64,000 bases of DNA from Georgenia sp. M64 (GCF_038049925.1 NZ_CP145809.1:4002599-4066598); one strand, 5' to 3'. Shown: positions 16,588-24,764, counted from the stretch's first letter. The notes: generated from the letters alone by a model not told the origin. Made by a program: numbers and translations.

Positions 16588-17007
16588 ATGTCCGACCGCC
16601 CCAGCGCGATGTTCGTCTGCGTCCACAACGCCGGCCGTTCCCAGATGGCCGCCGGCTTCATGCGCGAGCTCTCCGGCGGGCAGGTGGAGGTCCGCTCCGC
16701 CGGCTCGATGCCCGCCGACCAGATCAACCCGGTCGCGGTCGAGGCCATGCGCGAGGTGGGCATCGACATCACCGCGGAGAGGCCCAAGGTCCTCACCCCG
16801 GAGGCCGTCGAGGTCTCCGACGTCGTCATCACCATGGGCTGCGGGGACGTCTGCCCGTACTTCCCCGGGGTCCGCTACGAGGACTGGGTCCTCGAGGACC
16901 CCGCGGGCCAGGGCATCGAGAAGGTCCGCGAGGTGCGTGACGAGATCCGCGGGCGCATCGAGAAGCTCCTCGCCGAGCTCCTCCCGGCGCCCGCCGAGCA
17001 GGCCTGA
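16588..17007 (+). CDS. arsC: Arsenate reductase ArsC, LMW-phosphatase type
   Basis: 139 aa. The P-loop AMFVCVHNAGRSQMAAGF carries catalytic Cys and Arg (CX5R); redox cysteines are in ITMGCGDVCPYFPG, followed by YEDWVLEDPAGQ. Known reaction: arsenate to arsenite with electrons from thioredoxin or, in actinobacteria, mycothiol/mycoredoxin. A strong AGGAGG ribosome site precedes the ATG. Second gene of the cluster; the third gene is a paralogue with an N-terminal domain. Confidence 0.93.
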   Translation: MSDRPSAMFVCVHNAGRSQMAAGFMRELSGGQVEVRSAGSMPADQINPVAVEAMREVGIDITAERPKVLTPEAVEVSDVVITMGCGDVCPYFPGVRYEDWVLEDPAGQGIEKVREVRDEIRGRIEKLLAELLPAPAEQA

Positions 17008-17022
17008 GACGGCCGGCGCGCC

Positions 17023-17664
17023 GTGACCTCGTCGACGGGGATGCCCGGGCTGCTGAGCCCCGACCACGTCCTCCACACCATCGCCGACGAGCTCGCCGCC
17101 CGGTTCGCCGGGGTGTTCGCGGCCGAGACCGTCGAGCGGTACGTCTTCGAGTCCTATGCGGCCCTCGGCCGTTCCGCCAAGGTGACCGCGCACCTGCCGG
17201 CCCTGACCAGCCGCTTCGCGGGCGACCGGCTCACCGCCCTGGCGCAGTCGAAGGGCCGCCTGCCCCACGACGTGCCCGAGGTGCTGTTCGTGTGCGTGCA
17301 GAACGCCGGGCGCTCGCAGATGGCCGCCGCGCTGCTGCACCACCACGCACAGGGCCGGGTGCACGTGCGCTCCGCGGGCTCGGCACCGGCCGAGCGGATC
17401 CACCCGGCCGTCACCGAGGTGATGGGCGAGCTCGGGGTCGACCTCGCCCGGGAGTTCCCCAAGCCGCTGACGGACGACGTCGTGCGGGCCGCCGACGTCG
17501 TCATCACCATGGGCTGCGGCGACGCGTGCCCGATCTACCCGGGCAAGCGGTACGAGGACTGGTCGCTCGCGGACCCGGCCGACGCCTCGCCCGCCGAGGC
17601 CCGGCGCATCCGCGACGAGATCGACGCCCGGGTGCGGGCCCTGCTCACCCAGCTCGTCCCCTGA
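17023..17664 (+). CDS. Arsenate reductase ArsC with N-terminal three-helix-bundle dimerization domain
   Basis: 213 aa. Residues ~1-80 are helical (VLHTIADELAARFAGVF, SYAALGRSAKVTAHLPAL), matching the three-helix-bundle domain known from Corynebacterium glutamicum ArsC enzymes. Residues ~85-213 are the reductase: VLFVCVQNAGRSQMAAALL and ITMGCGDACPIYPG. Dimeric enzymes of this group can use thioredoxin, the single-domain type mycoredoxin/mycothiol, so having both may give two electron routes (inference). GTG 17023 is used; ATG 17041 is an alternative. Confidence 0.9.
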   Translation: MTSSTGMPGLLSPDHVLHTIADELAARFAGVFAAETVERYVFESYAALGRSAKVTAHLPALTSRFAGDRLTALAQSKGRLPHDVPEVLFVCVQNAGRSQMAAALLHHHAQGRVHVRSAGSAPAERIHPAVTEVMGELGVDLAREFPKPLTDDVVRAADVVITMGCGDACPIYPGKRYEDWSLADPADASPAEARRIRDEIDARVRALLTQLVP

Positions 17665-17725
17665 CCGCATGGCTGCCCGCCACCCGGGGGGACGATCGTC
17701 CCCGCCCGGGGCGGACCGACGGACG

Positions 17726-17731
17726 TACGTT
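17726..17731 (+). promoter_or_regulatory. -10 element (TACGTT), leaderless arsR promoter
   Basis: TACGTT is followed by exactly 6 nt and the GTG at 17738, so the arsR-permease half of the cluster probably has its own promoter. CGTGACTG occurs twice (17737 and 17752) just downstream and may be part of an operator. Confidence 0.45.
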
Positions 17732-17737
17732 TCGATC

Positions 17738-18109
17738 GTGACTGCATCAACCGTGACTGAAGCGAGGGGCGCGCCGGCTGCCGGCAGCGGCCCCGGCGCG
17801 GCCGTCGCGCTCCTCCAGGCGGTGTCGGACCCGGTGCGCTGGTCGGTCCTGGACGTCCTCGCGGGCGGCCCGGCGTGCGTGTGCACCATCCAGGAGCAGG
17901 TTCCCGTCGCGGCCAACCTGCTCAGCTACCACCTCCGGGCGCTGCGCGAGGCCGGGCTGGTCACCGCGAGCCGCCGCGGCCGCTGGGTGGACTACCGCCT
18001 CGCCGACGACGCCGCCGAGCGGATGCGCCGCGCCCTGCCGGGCGCCGTGGCGGGCACCGACGCAGCCCACCTCGGGGCCGGCCGCCGGCTCGAGGTGAGC
18101 GTCCCGTGA
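17738..18109 (+). CDS. arsR: ArsR-family metalloregulator with CxC sensor motif
   Basis: 123 aa winged-helix repressor. LLQAVSDPVRWSVLDVLAGG leads into PACVCTIQEQ, where the CVC pair at the start of the recognition region is the classic As(III)/Sb(III) ligand site. AANLLSYHLRALREAGLV is the recognition helix and YRLADDAAERM the wing end. Unlike the first ArsR in the cluster it keeps metal-binding cysteines. GTG 17738 fits the leaderless -10; GTG 17753 is an alternative. The stop overlaps the permease start by 4 nt. Confidence 0.9.
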   Translation: MTASTVTEARGAPAAGSGPGAAVALLQAVSDPVRWSVLDVLAGGPACVCTIQEQVPVAANLLSYHLRALREAGLVTASRRGRWVDYRLADDAAERMRRALPGAVAGTDAAHLGAGRRLEVSVP

Positions 18110-19161
18110 GCGCGCCGACCACCGGGACCACCGGGACCACCGGCCGGGGCACGAGGCGGCTCGCGGGCCTCCTGGCCGTCGCGGCGCTGGCCTGGACGGG
18201 CCTCTACGCCCTCAACGAGGTCCTCTGGGACGCCGGCTTCGCGGCGCTCGGCCTGGACCTCGGCGCCCGGGTGTGGGGGTCGCTGCACTTCTTCCTCTAC
18301 GACGTCAGCAAGATCCTCCTGCTGCTCGTGGGGATGATCTTCGCCATCGGCATGCTGCGCACCACCCTGCGGCCCGAGCGGGTGCGCGAGTTCCTCCAGG
18401 GTCGCTCGCTCGCGGTCGCGCTCCTGCTGGCCGCCCTGCTCGGCGCGGTCACCCCGTTCTGCTCCTGCAGCTCGATCCCGCTGTTCATCGGTTTCGTCGG
18501 CGCCGGGGTCCCGCTCGGGGTCACCTTCGCCTTCCTCGTGGCCTCGCCGCTGGTCAACGAGGTCGCGGTGGTCATGCTCGCCGACACCTTCGGCGCCGCA
18601 CTCACCGCCACGTACGTCGCCGCCGGCCTCACGATCGCCGTCGTCGTGGGGTGGGTCTTCTCCCACCTGCACCTCGAGCGGTGGGTCGAGGACTTCGTGT
18701 TCACCACCCCCACCGCGACGCTCCTGCGCAGCGGCCGGCGCCCGACCCTGCGCGACCGGGTCGACGCCGCACTGGAGGAGACCCGCGACATCCTCGGGCG
18801 GGTGTGGAAGTGGGTCATCCTCGGCGTGGCCGTCGGCGCGGGCATCCACGGCTGGGTCCCGGCGGACTTCTTCGCCACCTACGCGGGCGAGGACAACCCG
18901 TTCGCCGTCGTCGTCGCCACCGTCCTGGGCATCCCGTTGTACTCCAACGCCGCCGGGGTCATCCCCATCGCGGAGGCGCTGTGGACCAAGGGCATGGCCA
19001 CCGGCACCGTCATGGCCTTCATGATGGGCAGCGTCGCGCTCTCGCTGCCCGAGGCCGTGCTGCTGCGCCGCGTCCTCAAGCCACCCCTGCTCGGCATCTT
19101 CTTCGGCACGGTCGCCGTCGCGATCATGGCCGTCGGCTTCCTCGTCAACGCGGTCTTCTGA
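18106..19161 (+). CDS. DUF318/ArsP_1-type permease
   Basis: 351 aa, about eight transmembrane helices. The hallmark PFCSCSSIPLFIGF lies near residue 118, with SPLVNEVAVVM after it and GIPLYSNAAGVIPIAEAL in the second half: the PF03773 permease family, which includes ArsP, an exporter of trivalent organoarsenicals. It is coupled to arsR by a GTGA overlap and followed by a thioredoxin-like gene, a pairing common for this family. No acr3 or arsB is present, so this is the only candidate exporter of the cluster; its real substrate is unproven. Confidence 0.88.
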   Translation: MSAPTTGTTGTTGRGTRRLAGLLAVAALAWTGLYALNEVLWDAGFAALGLDLGARVWGSLHFFLYDVSKILLLLVGMIFAIGMLRTTLRPERVREFLQGRSLAVALLLAALLGAVTPFCSCSSIPLFIGFVGAGVPLGVTFAFLVASPLVNEVAVVMLADTFGAALTATYVAAGLTIAVVVGWVFSHLHLERWVEDFVFTTPTATLLRSGRRPTLRDRVDAALEETRDILGRVWKWVILGVAVGAGIHGWVPADFFATYAGEDNPFAVVVATVLGIPLYSNAAGVIPIAEALWTKGMATGTVMAFMMGSVALSLPEAVLLRRVLKPPLLGIFFGTVAVAIMAVGFLVNAVF

Positions 19162-19194
19162 CCGTCCCCGCCACCACCTCGGAAGGACCCCACC

Positions 19195-19437
19195 ATGCAG
19201 ATCAAGATCCTCGGCCCCGGCTGCAAGAACTGCGTCACGCTTGAGCGCGTCACGCGCGACGCCGTCACCGAGCTCGGCATCGACGCGCAGATCACCAAGG
19301 TCACCGACTACGCCGACATCGCCGCCTACGGGATCCTCGCCACCCCGGGCCTCGTCGTCGACGAGCAGGTCGTGCTCTCCGGGCGCGTCCCGACCAAGGG
19401 GCACGTCAAGGAGCTCCTCACCCCGCTGGCGGGCTGA
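19195..19437 (+). CDS. Small thioredoxin-fold protein (TM0996/redox-active disulfide protein 2 family)
   Basis: 80 aa. MQIKILGPGCKNCVTLERV carries the CKNC active site; TPGLVVDEQVVLSGRVPT contains the cis-Pro loop. Family members are co-encoded with DUF318 permeases, perhaps reducing the permease CSC motif or shuttling metalloid thiolates (inference). An AAGGACCCCACC ribosome region precedes the ATG. Last gene of the cluster, closed by a strong hairpin. Confidence 0.9.
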   Translation: MQIKILGPGCKNCVTLERVTRDAVTELGIDAQITKVTDYADIAAYGILATPGLVVDEQVVLSGRVPTKGHVKELLTPLAG

Positions 19438-19460
19438 GCGCCCGGCTGCCCGGATGCCCA

Positions 19461-19495
19461 GCCGGCGAGCGGCTGTCGGTGGCCGCTCGGCCGGC
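19461..19495. terminator. Bidirectional terminator-like hairpin
   Basis: Arm 19461-19473 (GCCGGCGAGCGGC) pairs with 19482-19495 with one bulged base around an 8-nt loop. It lies between the convergent arsenic cluster and the OYE gene. Confidence 0.65.
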
Positions 19496-19497
19496 GC

Positions 19498-20616
19498 TCA
19501 GTCCAGGAACGGGTAGTCGTTGTAGCCCCGCTCGCCGCCGGTGTAGAAGCTCTCCTGGTCGGGGGAGGTGAGCGGGTGCCCCTCGCGCCAGCGACGCACG
19601 AGGTCGGGGTTGGCCAGCGCCGCCCGGCCCACGACGACGGCGTCGCCGAGGTCGTCGGCGAGCAGGGCCGCGGCGATCTCCCGGGTGGTGACGACCTCGA
19701 AGCCGTTGTTGACCAGCAGCGGTCCGCCGAAGCGGCGGCGCAGCTCCTGCACGAGGTCGCAGCCCGGGTGGTCGCTCAGGACGCTGAGGTACGCCATGCC
19801 GAGGTCGGCCACCTGGTCCACGAGGGCGCCGTAGGTCTCGAGGATCTCCGGCGCGTGGGTCTCGTCCAGTCCCGAGCGAGCCTGCCGCGGGGAGATGCGC
19901 AGGCCGGTGCGGTCGGCCCCGACGGCGTCGGCGACGGCGCGCACGACCTCGACGACGAGGCGGGCCCGGTTCTCCGGGCTGCCGCCGTAGGCGTCGGTGC
20001 GCCGGTTCGTGCCCGGGGCGAGGAACTGGTTGAGGAGGTAGCCGTTCGCCCCGTGCAGCTCGACGCCGTCGAACCCGGCGTCGATCGCGCGCCGGGAGGC
20101 GGCGACGAGCTCCTCGACCACCTCGGGCATCTCCTCGGTCCGCAGCTCGCGCGGGGTGACGAAGGGCCGCGGCGCCTGCCCGGGGAGGCGCAGCTCCCCC
20201 TCGACGGCGATCGGGCTCGGCGCGACGACGTCACGCTCGGCGGCGTCGGGCAGGTGGACCACCCGGCCGCCGTGCATGACCTGCAGGACGATCCGCCCGC
20301 CCCGCTCGTGCACGGCGTCGGTGACCGCGCGCCAGCCGGCAGCCTGCTCCTCGGTGGCGATGCCCGGCTGACCCAGGTAGGTCTTCCCGCGCTCGCTCGG
20401 GTAGGTGCCCTCGGCGACGATGAGGCCCGTCGATGCGCGGTCGGCGTAGTAGCGGGCCATGGCGGCCGTGGGGACACCCGCGGCGGTGGCGCGGCGCCGG
20501 GTGAGCGGGGCCATGACGACCCGGTTGGGGAGGGTGAGGCGGCCCAGGGTCAGCGGGGCGAAGAGGTCCACCTCGGCGACGACGGCACCGGACGGTGTTG
20601 TCTGGGATTCGGTCAT
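19498..20616 (-). CDS. Old yellow enzyme family alkene/flavin reductase
   Basis: 372-aa FMN TIM-barrel. LFAPLTLGRLTLPNRVVMAPLTRRRA at the N-terminus is the OYE FMN-binding start, VELHGANGYLLNQFL holds the substrate-binding His/Asn pair, and NRRTDAYGGSPENRARL is the family signature. NADPH-dependent reduction of activated C=C or nitro compounds (NemA/XenB-like). ATG 20616 has TAGCAT 6 nt upstream (leaderless). Divergent from the Rieske oxidoreductase gene; functional linkage is unproven. Confidence 0.92.
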   Translation of the reverse strand: MTESQTTPSGAVVAEVDLFAPLTLGRLTLPNRVVMAPLTRRRATAAGVPTAAMARYYADRASTGLIVAEGTYPSERGKTYLGQPGIATEEQAAGWRAVTDAVHERGGRIVLQVMHGGRVVHLPDAAERDVVAPSPIAVEGELRLPGQAPRPFVTPRELRTEEMPEVVEELVAASRRAIDAGFDGVELHGANGYLLNQFLAPGTNRRTDAYGGSPENRARLVVEVVRAVADAVGADRTGLRISPRQARSGLDETHAPEILETYGALVDQVADLGMAYLSVLSDHPGCDLVQELRRRFGGPLLVNNGFEVVTTREIAAALLADDLGDAVVVGRAALANPDLVRRWREGHPLTSPDQESFYTGGERGYNDYPFLD

Positions 20617-20622
20617 GCAGCG

Positions 20623-20628
20623 ATGCTA
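20623..20628 (-). promoter_or_regulatory. -10 element (TAGCAT), leaderless OYE promoter
   Basis: On the minus strand TAGCAT is followed by exactly 6 nt and the ATG at 20616. Confidence 0.5.
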
Positions 20629-20675
20629 AGCCGCTCCGGCGGCGCAAGCGCGTGGCGAACGTCCCCCGACGGCCC

Positions 20676-20681
20676 TACCGT
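20676..20681 (+). promoter_or_regulatory. -10 element (TACCGT) for the FAD/Rieske gene
   Basis: TACCGT lies about 70 nt before the ATG at 20751, so this mRNA would have a leader. Confidence 0.3.
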
Positions 20682-20750
20682 GGGTGACGTCCGCAGCACC
20701 TCGCGGGCGGCGGGGCGACCCGCAGGCCCCGCGACCACGAGGGGAACGCG

Positions 20751-22337
20751 ATGGACCTGGACGGGCACACCTCGCTCTGGCTCGACCGGCCGGACCGGCC
20801 GGCTTTCCCGCCGCTGCCGCCCGGCCGCAGCGTGGACGTGCTGGTCGTCGGCGGCGGGCTCACCGGCCTGACGACGGCTCTGCTGCTCGCCCGGGCGGGC
20901 GCCGACGTCGCCGTGGTCGAGGCGCGCCGGCTCGGCGTCGTCACGACCGGCAACAGCACCGGCAAGGTGACGCTCCTGCAGGGCACGAAGCTCTCGCGCC
21001 TCGCGCGACGGCACTCCACCGCCACGATCCAGGCCTACGTCGACGCCAACACGGAGGGCCAGCAGTGGCTGCTGCGCTACTGCGCGGACCACGACGTCGC
21101 CGTCGAGCGGCGCGCCGCCCTGACCTTCGCGTGGGGCGAGGAGGGGCGCGACGCCGCCGCCGCCGAGTACGACGCCGCGCACAACGCCGGTCTGGCGGTG
21201 CAGTGGGTGGAGGAGCCCGACCTGCCGTTCGCCACGAACGGGTCGGTCCGGCTGGGCGACCAGGCGCAGCTCGACACCATGGACGTCGTCGAGGCGCTCG
21301 CGCGTGACGTCGAGCGGCACGGCGGCGAGATCTTCGAGGGCTCGCGGGTGACGGGCGTCAGCAGCGGGTCACCCTGCGAGGTCACGGTCACCACCGACGA
21401 CGGCGACGGCGGCACCCGGGAGGTGCGGATCACCGCGGGCCGGGTGGTCCTCGCCACCGGCACCCCGATCCTCGACCGCGGCGGCTTCTTCGCCCGCCTG
21501 GAGCCGCTGCGGTCCTACGCCCTGGCGCTGGACGTGCCCGGGCCGCTGCCCGAGGACATGGCCATCTCCGCCGAGGAGCCGACCCGGTCGCTGCGCACCG
21601 CGCCGGTCACGGGCGGCCGCAAGCTCGTCGTCGGCGGCCAGGGGCACCCGGTCGGGCGGGCCGTCTCACCCCGGGAGCACGTCCTGGAGCTCACCCGGTG
21701 GGCGGCGGAGCACTTCCCGGGGGCCCGGCCCACGCACGTGTGGTCGGCGCAGGACTACCGCAGCGCCGACCTCCTGCCCTCGGTCGGACCGCTCCTGCCC
21801 GGCTCCGACCGCGTGCTCGTCGCGACCGGTTACGACAAGTGGGGTCTGGCGACGGCGGTCGCCGCGGGGCTCGCGATCTCCGGCACGATCCTGGGCGGGC
21901 ACCTGCCGTGGGCGCACACCGTGCGCACGTGGCGCGGGGCGGAGATCTTCGGCGTCGACCGGGCGGTCCGGCTCAACGCCTCGGTCGCGGCCCGGTTCAC
22001 CGCGGACTGGTTCAGCCCGCGCGTGCACTCCTCGGCGGTGCGGCCACCGGAGGGGCAGGGCCGCGTCGAGCTCGACGGCGTGCGGCGGGTGGCCTCGAGC
22101 ACGGTCGGGGGGCGCACGCGCCGGGTGTCGGCGGTGTGCACGCACCGCGGCGGCGTGGTGACGTGGAACGATGCCGACTGCACCTGGGACTGCCCGCTGC
22201 ACGGCTCGCGGTTCGACGCGGCCGGTCGGGTCCTCGAGGGTCCGGCCACCGAGCCGCTGCCCGAGCGCAGCGTCGTCGCGGGGGAACAGGCCCTGCCGGC
22301 CGGTTCGGGCGGACCCGGCGTGCCCGGCGACCGCTGA
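20751..22337 (+). CDS. FAD-dependent oxidoreductase with C-terminal Rieske [2Fe-2S] domain
   Basis: 528 aa. The N-terminal DAO-type FAD fold has VLVVGGGLTGLTTALLLARA near residues 28-47. Residues ~370-400 return to the FAD site (SVGPLLPGSDRVLVATGYDKWG). The C-terminal Rieske domain has CTHRGG near 463 and CPLHGSRFD near 481, giving the 2-Cys 2-His cluster. The family (glycine/D-amino-acid-type oxidase plus Rieske) is common in actinobacteria; the substrate is unknown. The tail is Pro/Gly-rich and the stop region is duplicated downstream. Confidence 0.92.
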   Translation: MDLDGHTSLWLDRPDRPAFPPLPPGRSVDVLVVGGGLTGLTTALLLARAGADVAVVEARRLGVVTTGNSTGKVTLLQGTKLSRLARRHSTATIQAYVDANTEGQQWLLRYCADHDVAVERRAALTFAWGEEGRDAAAAEYDAAHNAGLAVQWVEEPDLPFATNGSVRLGDQAQLDTMDVVEALARDVERHGGEIFEGSRVTGVSSGSPCEVTVTTDDGDGGTREVRITAGRVVLATGTPILDRGGFFARLEPLRSYALALDVPGPLPEDMAISAEEPTRSLRTAPVTGGRKLVVGGQGHPVGRAVSPREHVLELTRWAAEHFPGARPTHVWSAQDYRSADLLPSVGPLLPGSDRVLVATGYDKWGLATAVAAGLAISGTILGGHLPWAHTVRTWRGAEIFGVDRAVRLNASVAARFTADWFSPRVHSSAVRPPEGQGRVELDGVRRVASSTVGGRTRRVSAVCTHRGGVVTWNDADCTWDCPLHGSRFDAAGRVLEGPATEPLPERSVVAGEQALPAGSGGPGVPGDR

Positions 22338-22424
22338 ACGTCCCGGAGCCCAGGCTTGGCTCTCCCGAGGGCACGGGCTTCGCTCCCCCGAGTGCCTGGG
22401 TGCCCGGCGAGCGCTGAGCGTCCC
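22321..22424 (+). repeat. Duplication of the Rieske-gene 3' end including its stop codon
   Basis: A 24-bp block at 22321-22344, which contains the TGA stop, recurs at 22401-22424 with two mismatches, 80 bp downstream. Confidence 0.8.
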
Positions 22425-22638
22425 AGGGTCCGGCCCGACCGAGAACCTGCGCGGTACGTGACTGAGGCGGGACCTGAATGCACCGTCCGGACGGCCGGCT
22501 CCCAGCCGTGCGTCGCGCGCCCTCGATCAGGTTGCGCATCTGGTCGCGATCAGCAGCCAGATCGGCAACCTCGCCTGCCGGCCGCCCGGTCAGAGGTCCG
22601 TCGCGAGTCAGCCTGGGTGTCTGGGCGTGCCCTCGGGG
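22338..22638. other. Intergenic region with repeats, no gene seen
   Basis: This 301-nt gap between convergent genes holds the duplicated 3' end of the Rieske gene and the second copy of the GATCTGGTCG-type hairpin. No credible reading frame of its own was seen. Confidence 0.6.
22529..22571. terminator. Degenerate hairpin repeat (family copy 2)
   Basis: An imperfect inverted repeat (left arm AGGTTGCGCATCTGGT, right arm GCCAGATCGGCAACCT) related to the element at 10682-10724, again between convergent genes. Confidence 0.55.
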
Positions 22639-23040
22639 TCAGGCAGGGTCGGTGGACGGGGCGTCAGGTTGTCGCTCGAGGGCATGTGGCTCGAGCGCCG
22701 GTGGCAGCGGCGCCCGCCCGGGACCGCCGGCGCGCAACCACGACTCCAGCTCTGCGGTCGCGTCGTCCCCGGCGAGCCGCTCGAACCACACAGGGGTCGC
22801 GCCGGACCGGCGGCAGCCGGCTGTCGGGCGCGCGACCACGACGTCGCCACGTTCGCACTCGTCCAGGCAGTCGACGAACGTCAGCCTGGCCACGCCGTCA
22901 TCGGCCAGTAGGCGCAGCCGCTCCGCCTGCCCGCCGGGAAGCGGGTCGCGGTGGCCGAGGGTCTCCCCGGCGCACAGCGCGCACGCCGTCAGCCCCGGGG
23001 GGTCAGGGGTCGGCTCGACGGTCGCGGGGTCGGTGCGCAC
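22639..23040 (-). CDS. Small (2Fe-2S) ferredoxin-like protein
   Basis: 133 aa. Cysteines are arranged as CALC near residue 18 and CLDEC near residue 50, in TFVDCLDECERGDVVVARP, the thioredoxin-like [2Fe-2S] ferredoxin pattern (C-x(n)-C ... C-x3-C). WFERLAGDDATAELESWL is a conserved C-terminal stretch in actinobacterial homologues. Start GTG 23040 is a choice; ATG 23112 would add a low-complexity Arg/Pro tail, and no clear ribosome site favours either. Partner and role unknown. Confidence 0.72.
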   Translation of the reverse strand: MRTDPATVEPTPDPPGLTACALCAGETLGHRDPLPGGQAERLRLLADDGVARLTFVDCLDECERGDVVVARPTAGCRRSGATPVWFERLAGDDATAELESWLRAGGPGRAPLPPALEPHALERQPDAPSTDPA

Positions 23041-23125
23041 CGGAGGACAGTACGCGCTTGGGGGACGACGCCGCGGCCGCCCGGCCGCCGCACCGGCCTG
23101 GCGGACGGGCATGTCGTCGAGGTCC

Positions 23126-24079
23126 TCAGCAGGCTGCGCCGACCGGGCGTACGACGGACGACGCCGTCGGCGCCGGCAGCGGGTCGCGGCGCAGGTCGGG
23201 GACCAGGTCGGTGACCGCGTCCGGCGCCACCGGTGTCCTGGGCGTCGTCGCGCCGACCGCCAGGCCGGCGAGGGCGAGCACCATCCCGGCGAGCTGGCCG
23301 GCCGTGAGCCCCTCACCCAGGGCGATCCAGCCGACGACCGTCGCGACGACCGGGCTGAGGAGCCCGAGGAAGGACACCGCGGCGACCGGGAGCCGCTCGA
23401 GCCCGCGGAACCACAGTGCGTACGCCGCGGCCGTGCCGACCACCCCGAGGTAGGCGAAACCACCGACGTTCTGGGCCGTGAGGCCCGCGGGGAGGCCCTC
23501 CACCGCGAGCACCACCGGCACGAGGACGAGACCGCCCGCGGCGAGCTGCCACCCCGTGAAGGTCAGCAGCGGGACGGGCCGGCCCCACCGGCGGGTGAGC
23601 ACCATGCCCAGCGCCACGCAGACCGTGCCGGCGAGACCGGCCGCGAGTCCCGCGCCATCGAGGCGCGCGTCGGCACGCAGCACGAGCAGGGCGATGCCCG
23701 TCACGCCGGCCAGTCCGGCCAGGGCGGTGCGCAGGCGCACCCGCTCGGCGAGAAGGGCGGCGGCGAGCCCCGCCACCACCAGCGGCTGGACGGCGCCGAG
23801 GGTGGCGGCCACCCCGCCCGGCAGTCGGTAGGCGGAGACGAAGAGGAGCGCGAAGAACGCCCCGATGTTGAGCGTGCCGAGCACGGCCGCGCGCCACCAC
23901 CACGACCCGCGCGGGAGCCGGTGCCCGACGGCGAGGAGGACGAGCCCCGCGGGCAGCGCCCGCAGCATCGCGGCCAGGAGTGGTCGGTCCTCGGGCAGCC
24001 ACTGGGTGGTCACCGCATAGGTCGTCCCCCAGACGGCCGGCGCCAGGGCGGTGAGGAGGGCGGTGCGAACGGTGGACAC
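23126..24079 (-). CDS. EamA family (DMT) transporter
   Basis: 317 aa with about ten transmembrane helices in two EamA repeats (first from ~residue 5, second from ~145). Features include PAVWGTTYAVTTQWL, FVSAYRLPGGVAATLGAVQPL and the mirrored LGVVGTAAAYALWFRGLERL. Drug/metabolite exporter; substrate unknown. GTG 24079 is fixed by an AGGAGG-type ribosome site. Divergent from marR, with MarR-type palindromes between the two starts, so probably controlled by that regulator. Confidence 0.9.
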   Translation of the reverse strand: MSTVRTALLTALAPAVWGTTYAVTTQWLPEDRPLLAAMLRALPAGLVLLAVGHRLPRGSWWWRAAVLGTLNIGAFFALLFVSAYRLPGGVAATLGAVQPLVVAGLAAALLAERVRLRTALAGLAGVTGIALLVLRADARLDGAGLAAGLAGTVCVALGMVLTRRWGRPVPLLTFTGWQLAAGGLVLVPVVLAVEGLPAGLTAQNVGGFAYLGVVGTAAAYALWFRGLERLPVAAVSFLGLLSPVVATVVGWIALGEGLTAGQLAGMVLALAGLAVGATTPRTPVAPDAVTDLVPDLRRDPLPAPTASSVVRPVGAAC

Positions 24080-24141
24080 GCCACTCCTCCTCTCTTGCTG
24101 CTCTCCGCGAGGTGACACCTCGTGCGTCAGTTCTCTTACAA

Positions 24142-24161
24142 CTAAGATACTTAGAACTAAG
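24142..24161. promoter_or_regulatory. Overlapping palindromes, probable MarR operator
   Basis: CTAAG-ATA-CTTAG (24142-24154) and CTTAG-AA-CTAAG (24150-24161) share the CTTAG half-site. This AT-rich island in GC-rich DNA sits between divergent eamA and marR and would cover both promoters. Confidence 0.6.
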
Positions 24162-24195
24162 CGACTGTCAAGAGTGCTCGTGGAAGACTGTCGCC

Positions 24196-24684
24196 ATGGC
24201 GGGCGACGGGGTGGACCGGATACTCGAGCAGTGGGCACGGGAACGGCCTGAGCTCGACACCGAGGCGATGGGGATCTTCGGCCGCATCTACCGGATCGCT
24301 CGTGCGTCCGGTGACGCGATGGAGGCGACGTACGGGCGCTTCGGGATCACCCGGGCCGACTTCGACGTCCTCGCCACCCTGCGCCGGTCCGGCGAGCCGT
24401 TCGCGCTGACCCCGTCGGCCCTCACCGGTGCGCTCATGCTCACCTCCGGTGGCATCACCGGCCGGGTGGACCGGCTCGAGCGGGCCGGGCTGGTGGCCCG
24501 CTCCCCCTCCCCCACGGACCGCCGCGCCCTGCTGGTCACCCTCACACCGGCCGGCCAGGAGATCGTCGACAAGGCGGTCGTGGCGGGGCTGGAGACCCAG
24601 CGGTCGCTGCTCGCCGCCCTGCCCCCCGCGCGCCGCCGCGAGCTCGACGGGCTGCTGCGCGACCTCCTCGCCGCGACGGGCTGA
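24196..24684 (+). CDS. MarR family transcriptional regulator
   Basis: 162 aa. Winged helix: YGRFGITRADFDVLATLRR, then SALTGALMLTSGGITGRVDR as recognition helix, and the wing RSPSPTDRRALLVTLTPAG, the usual D-R-R-x(3)-L-T motif. Likely represses itself and the divergent EamA exporter via the palindromes 35-55 nt upstream; the inducer is unknown. AAGACT lies 6 nt before ATG 24196, suggesting a leaderless mRNA. The stop lies inside a 26-bp tandem repeat. Confidence 0.92.
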   Translation: MAGDGVDRILEQWARERPELDTEAMGIFGRIYRIARASGDAMEATYGRFGITRADFDVLATLRRSGEPFALTPSALTGALMLTSGGITGRVDRLERAGLVARSPSPTDRRALLVTLTPAGQEIVDKAVVAGLETQRSLLAALPPARRRELDGLLRDLLAATG

Positions 24685-24727
24685 CCACCTGGCCTCACCC
24701 CACGGGCTGACCACCTGACCTCACCCC
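24676..24727 (+). repeat. 26-bp tandem duplication spanning the marR stop codon
   Basis: Units 24676-24701 and 24702-24727 differ at one base; each contains the CTGACCACCTG block with the stop codon. A decayed third unit begins at 24728. Confidence 0.88.
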
Positions 24728-24764
24728 GCGGGCCGCCGCGCGAGCCGGCACGCGGAAAGGGGAG

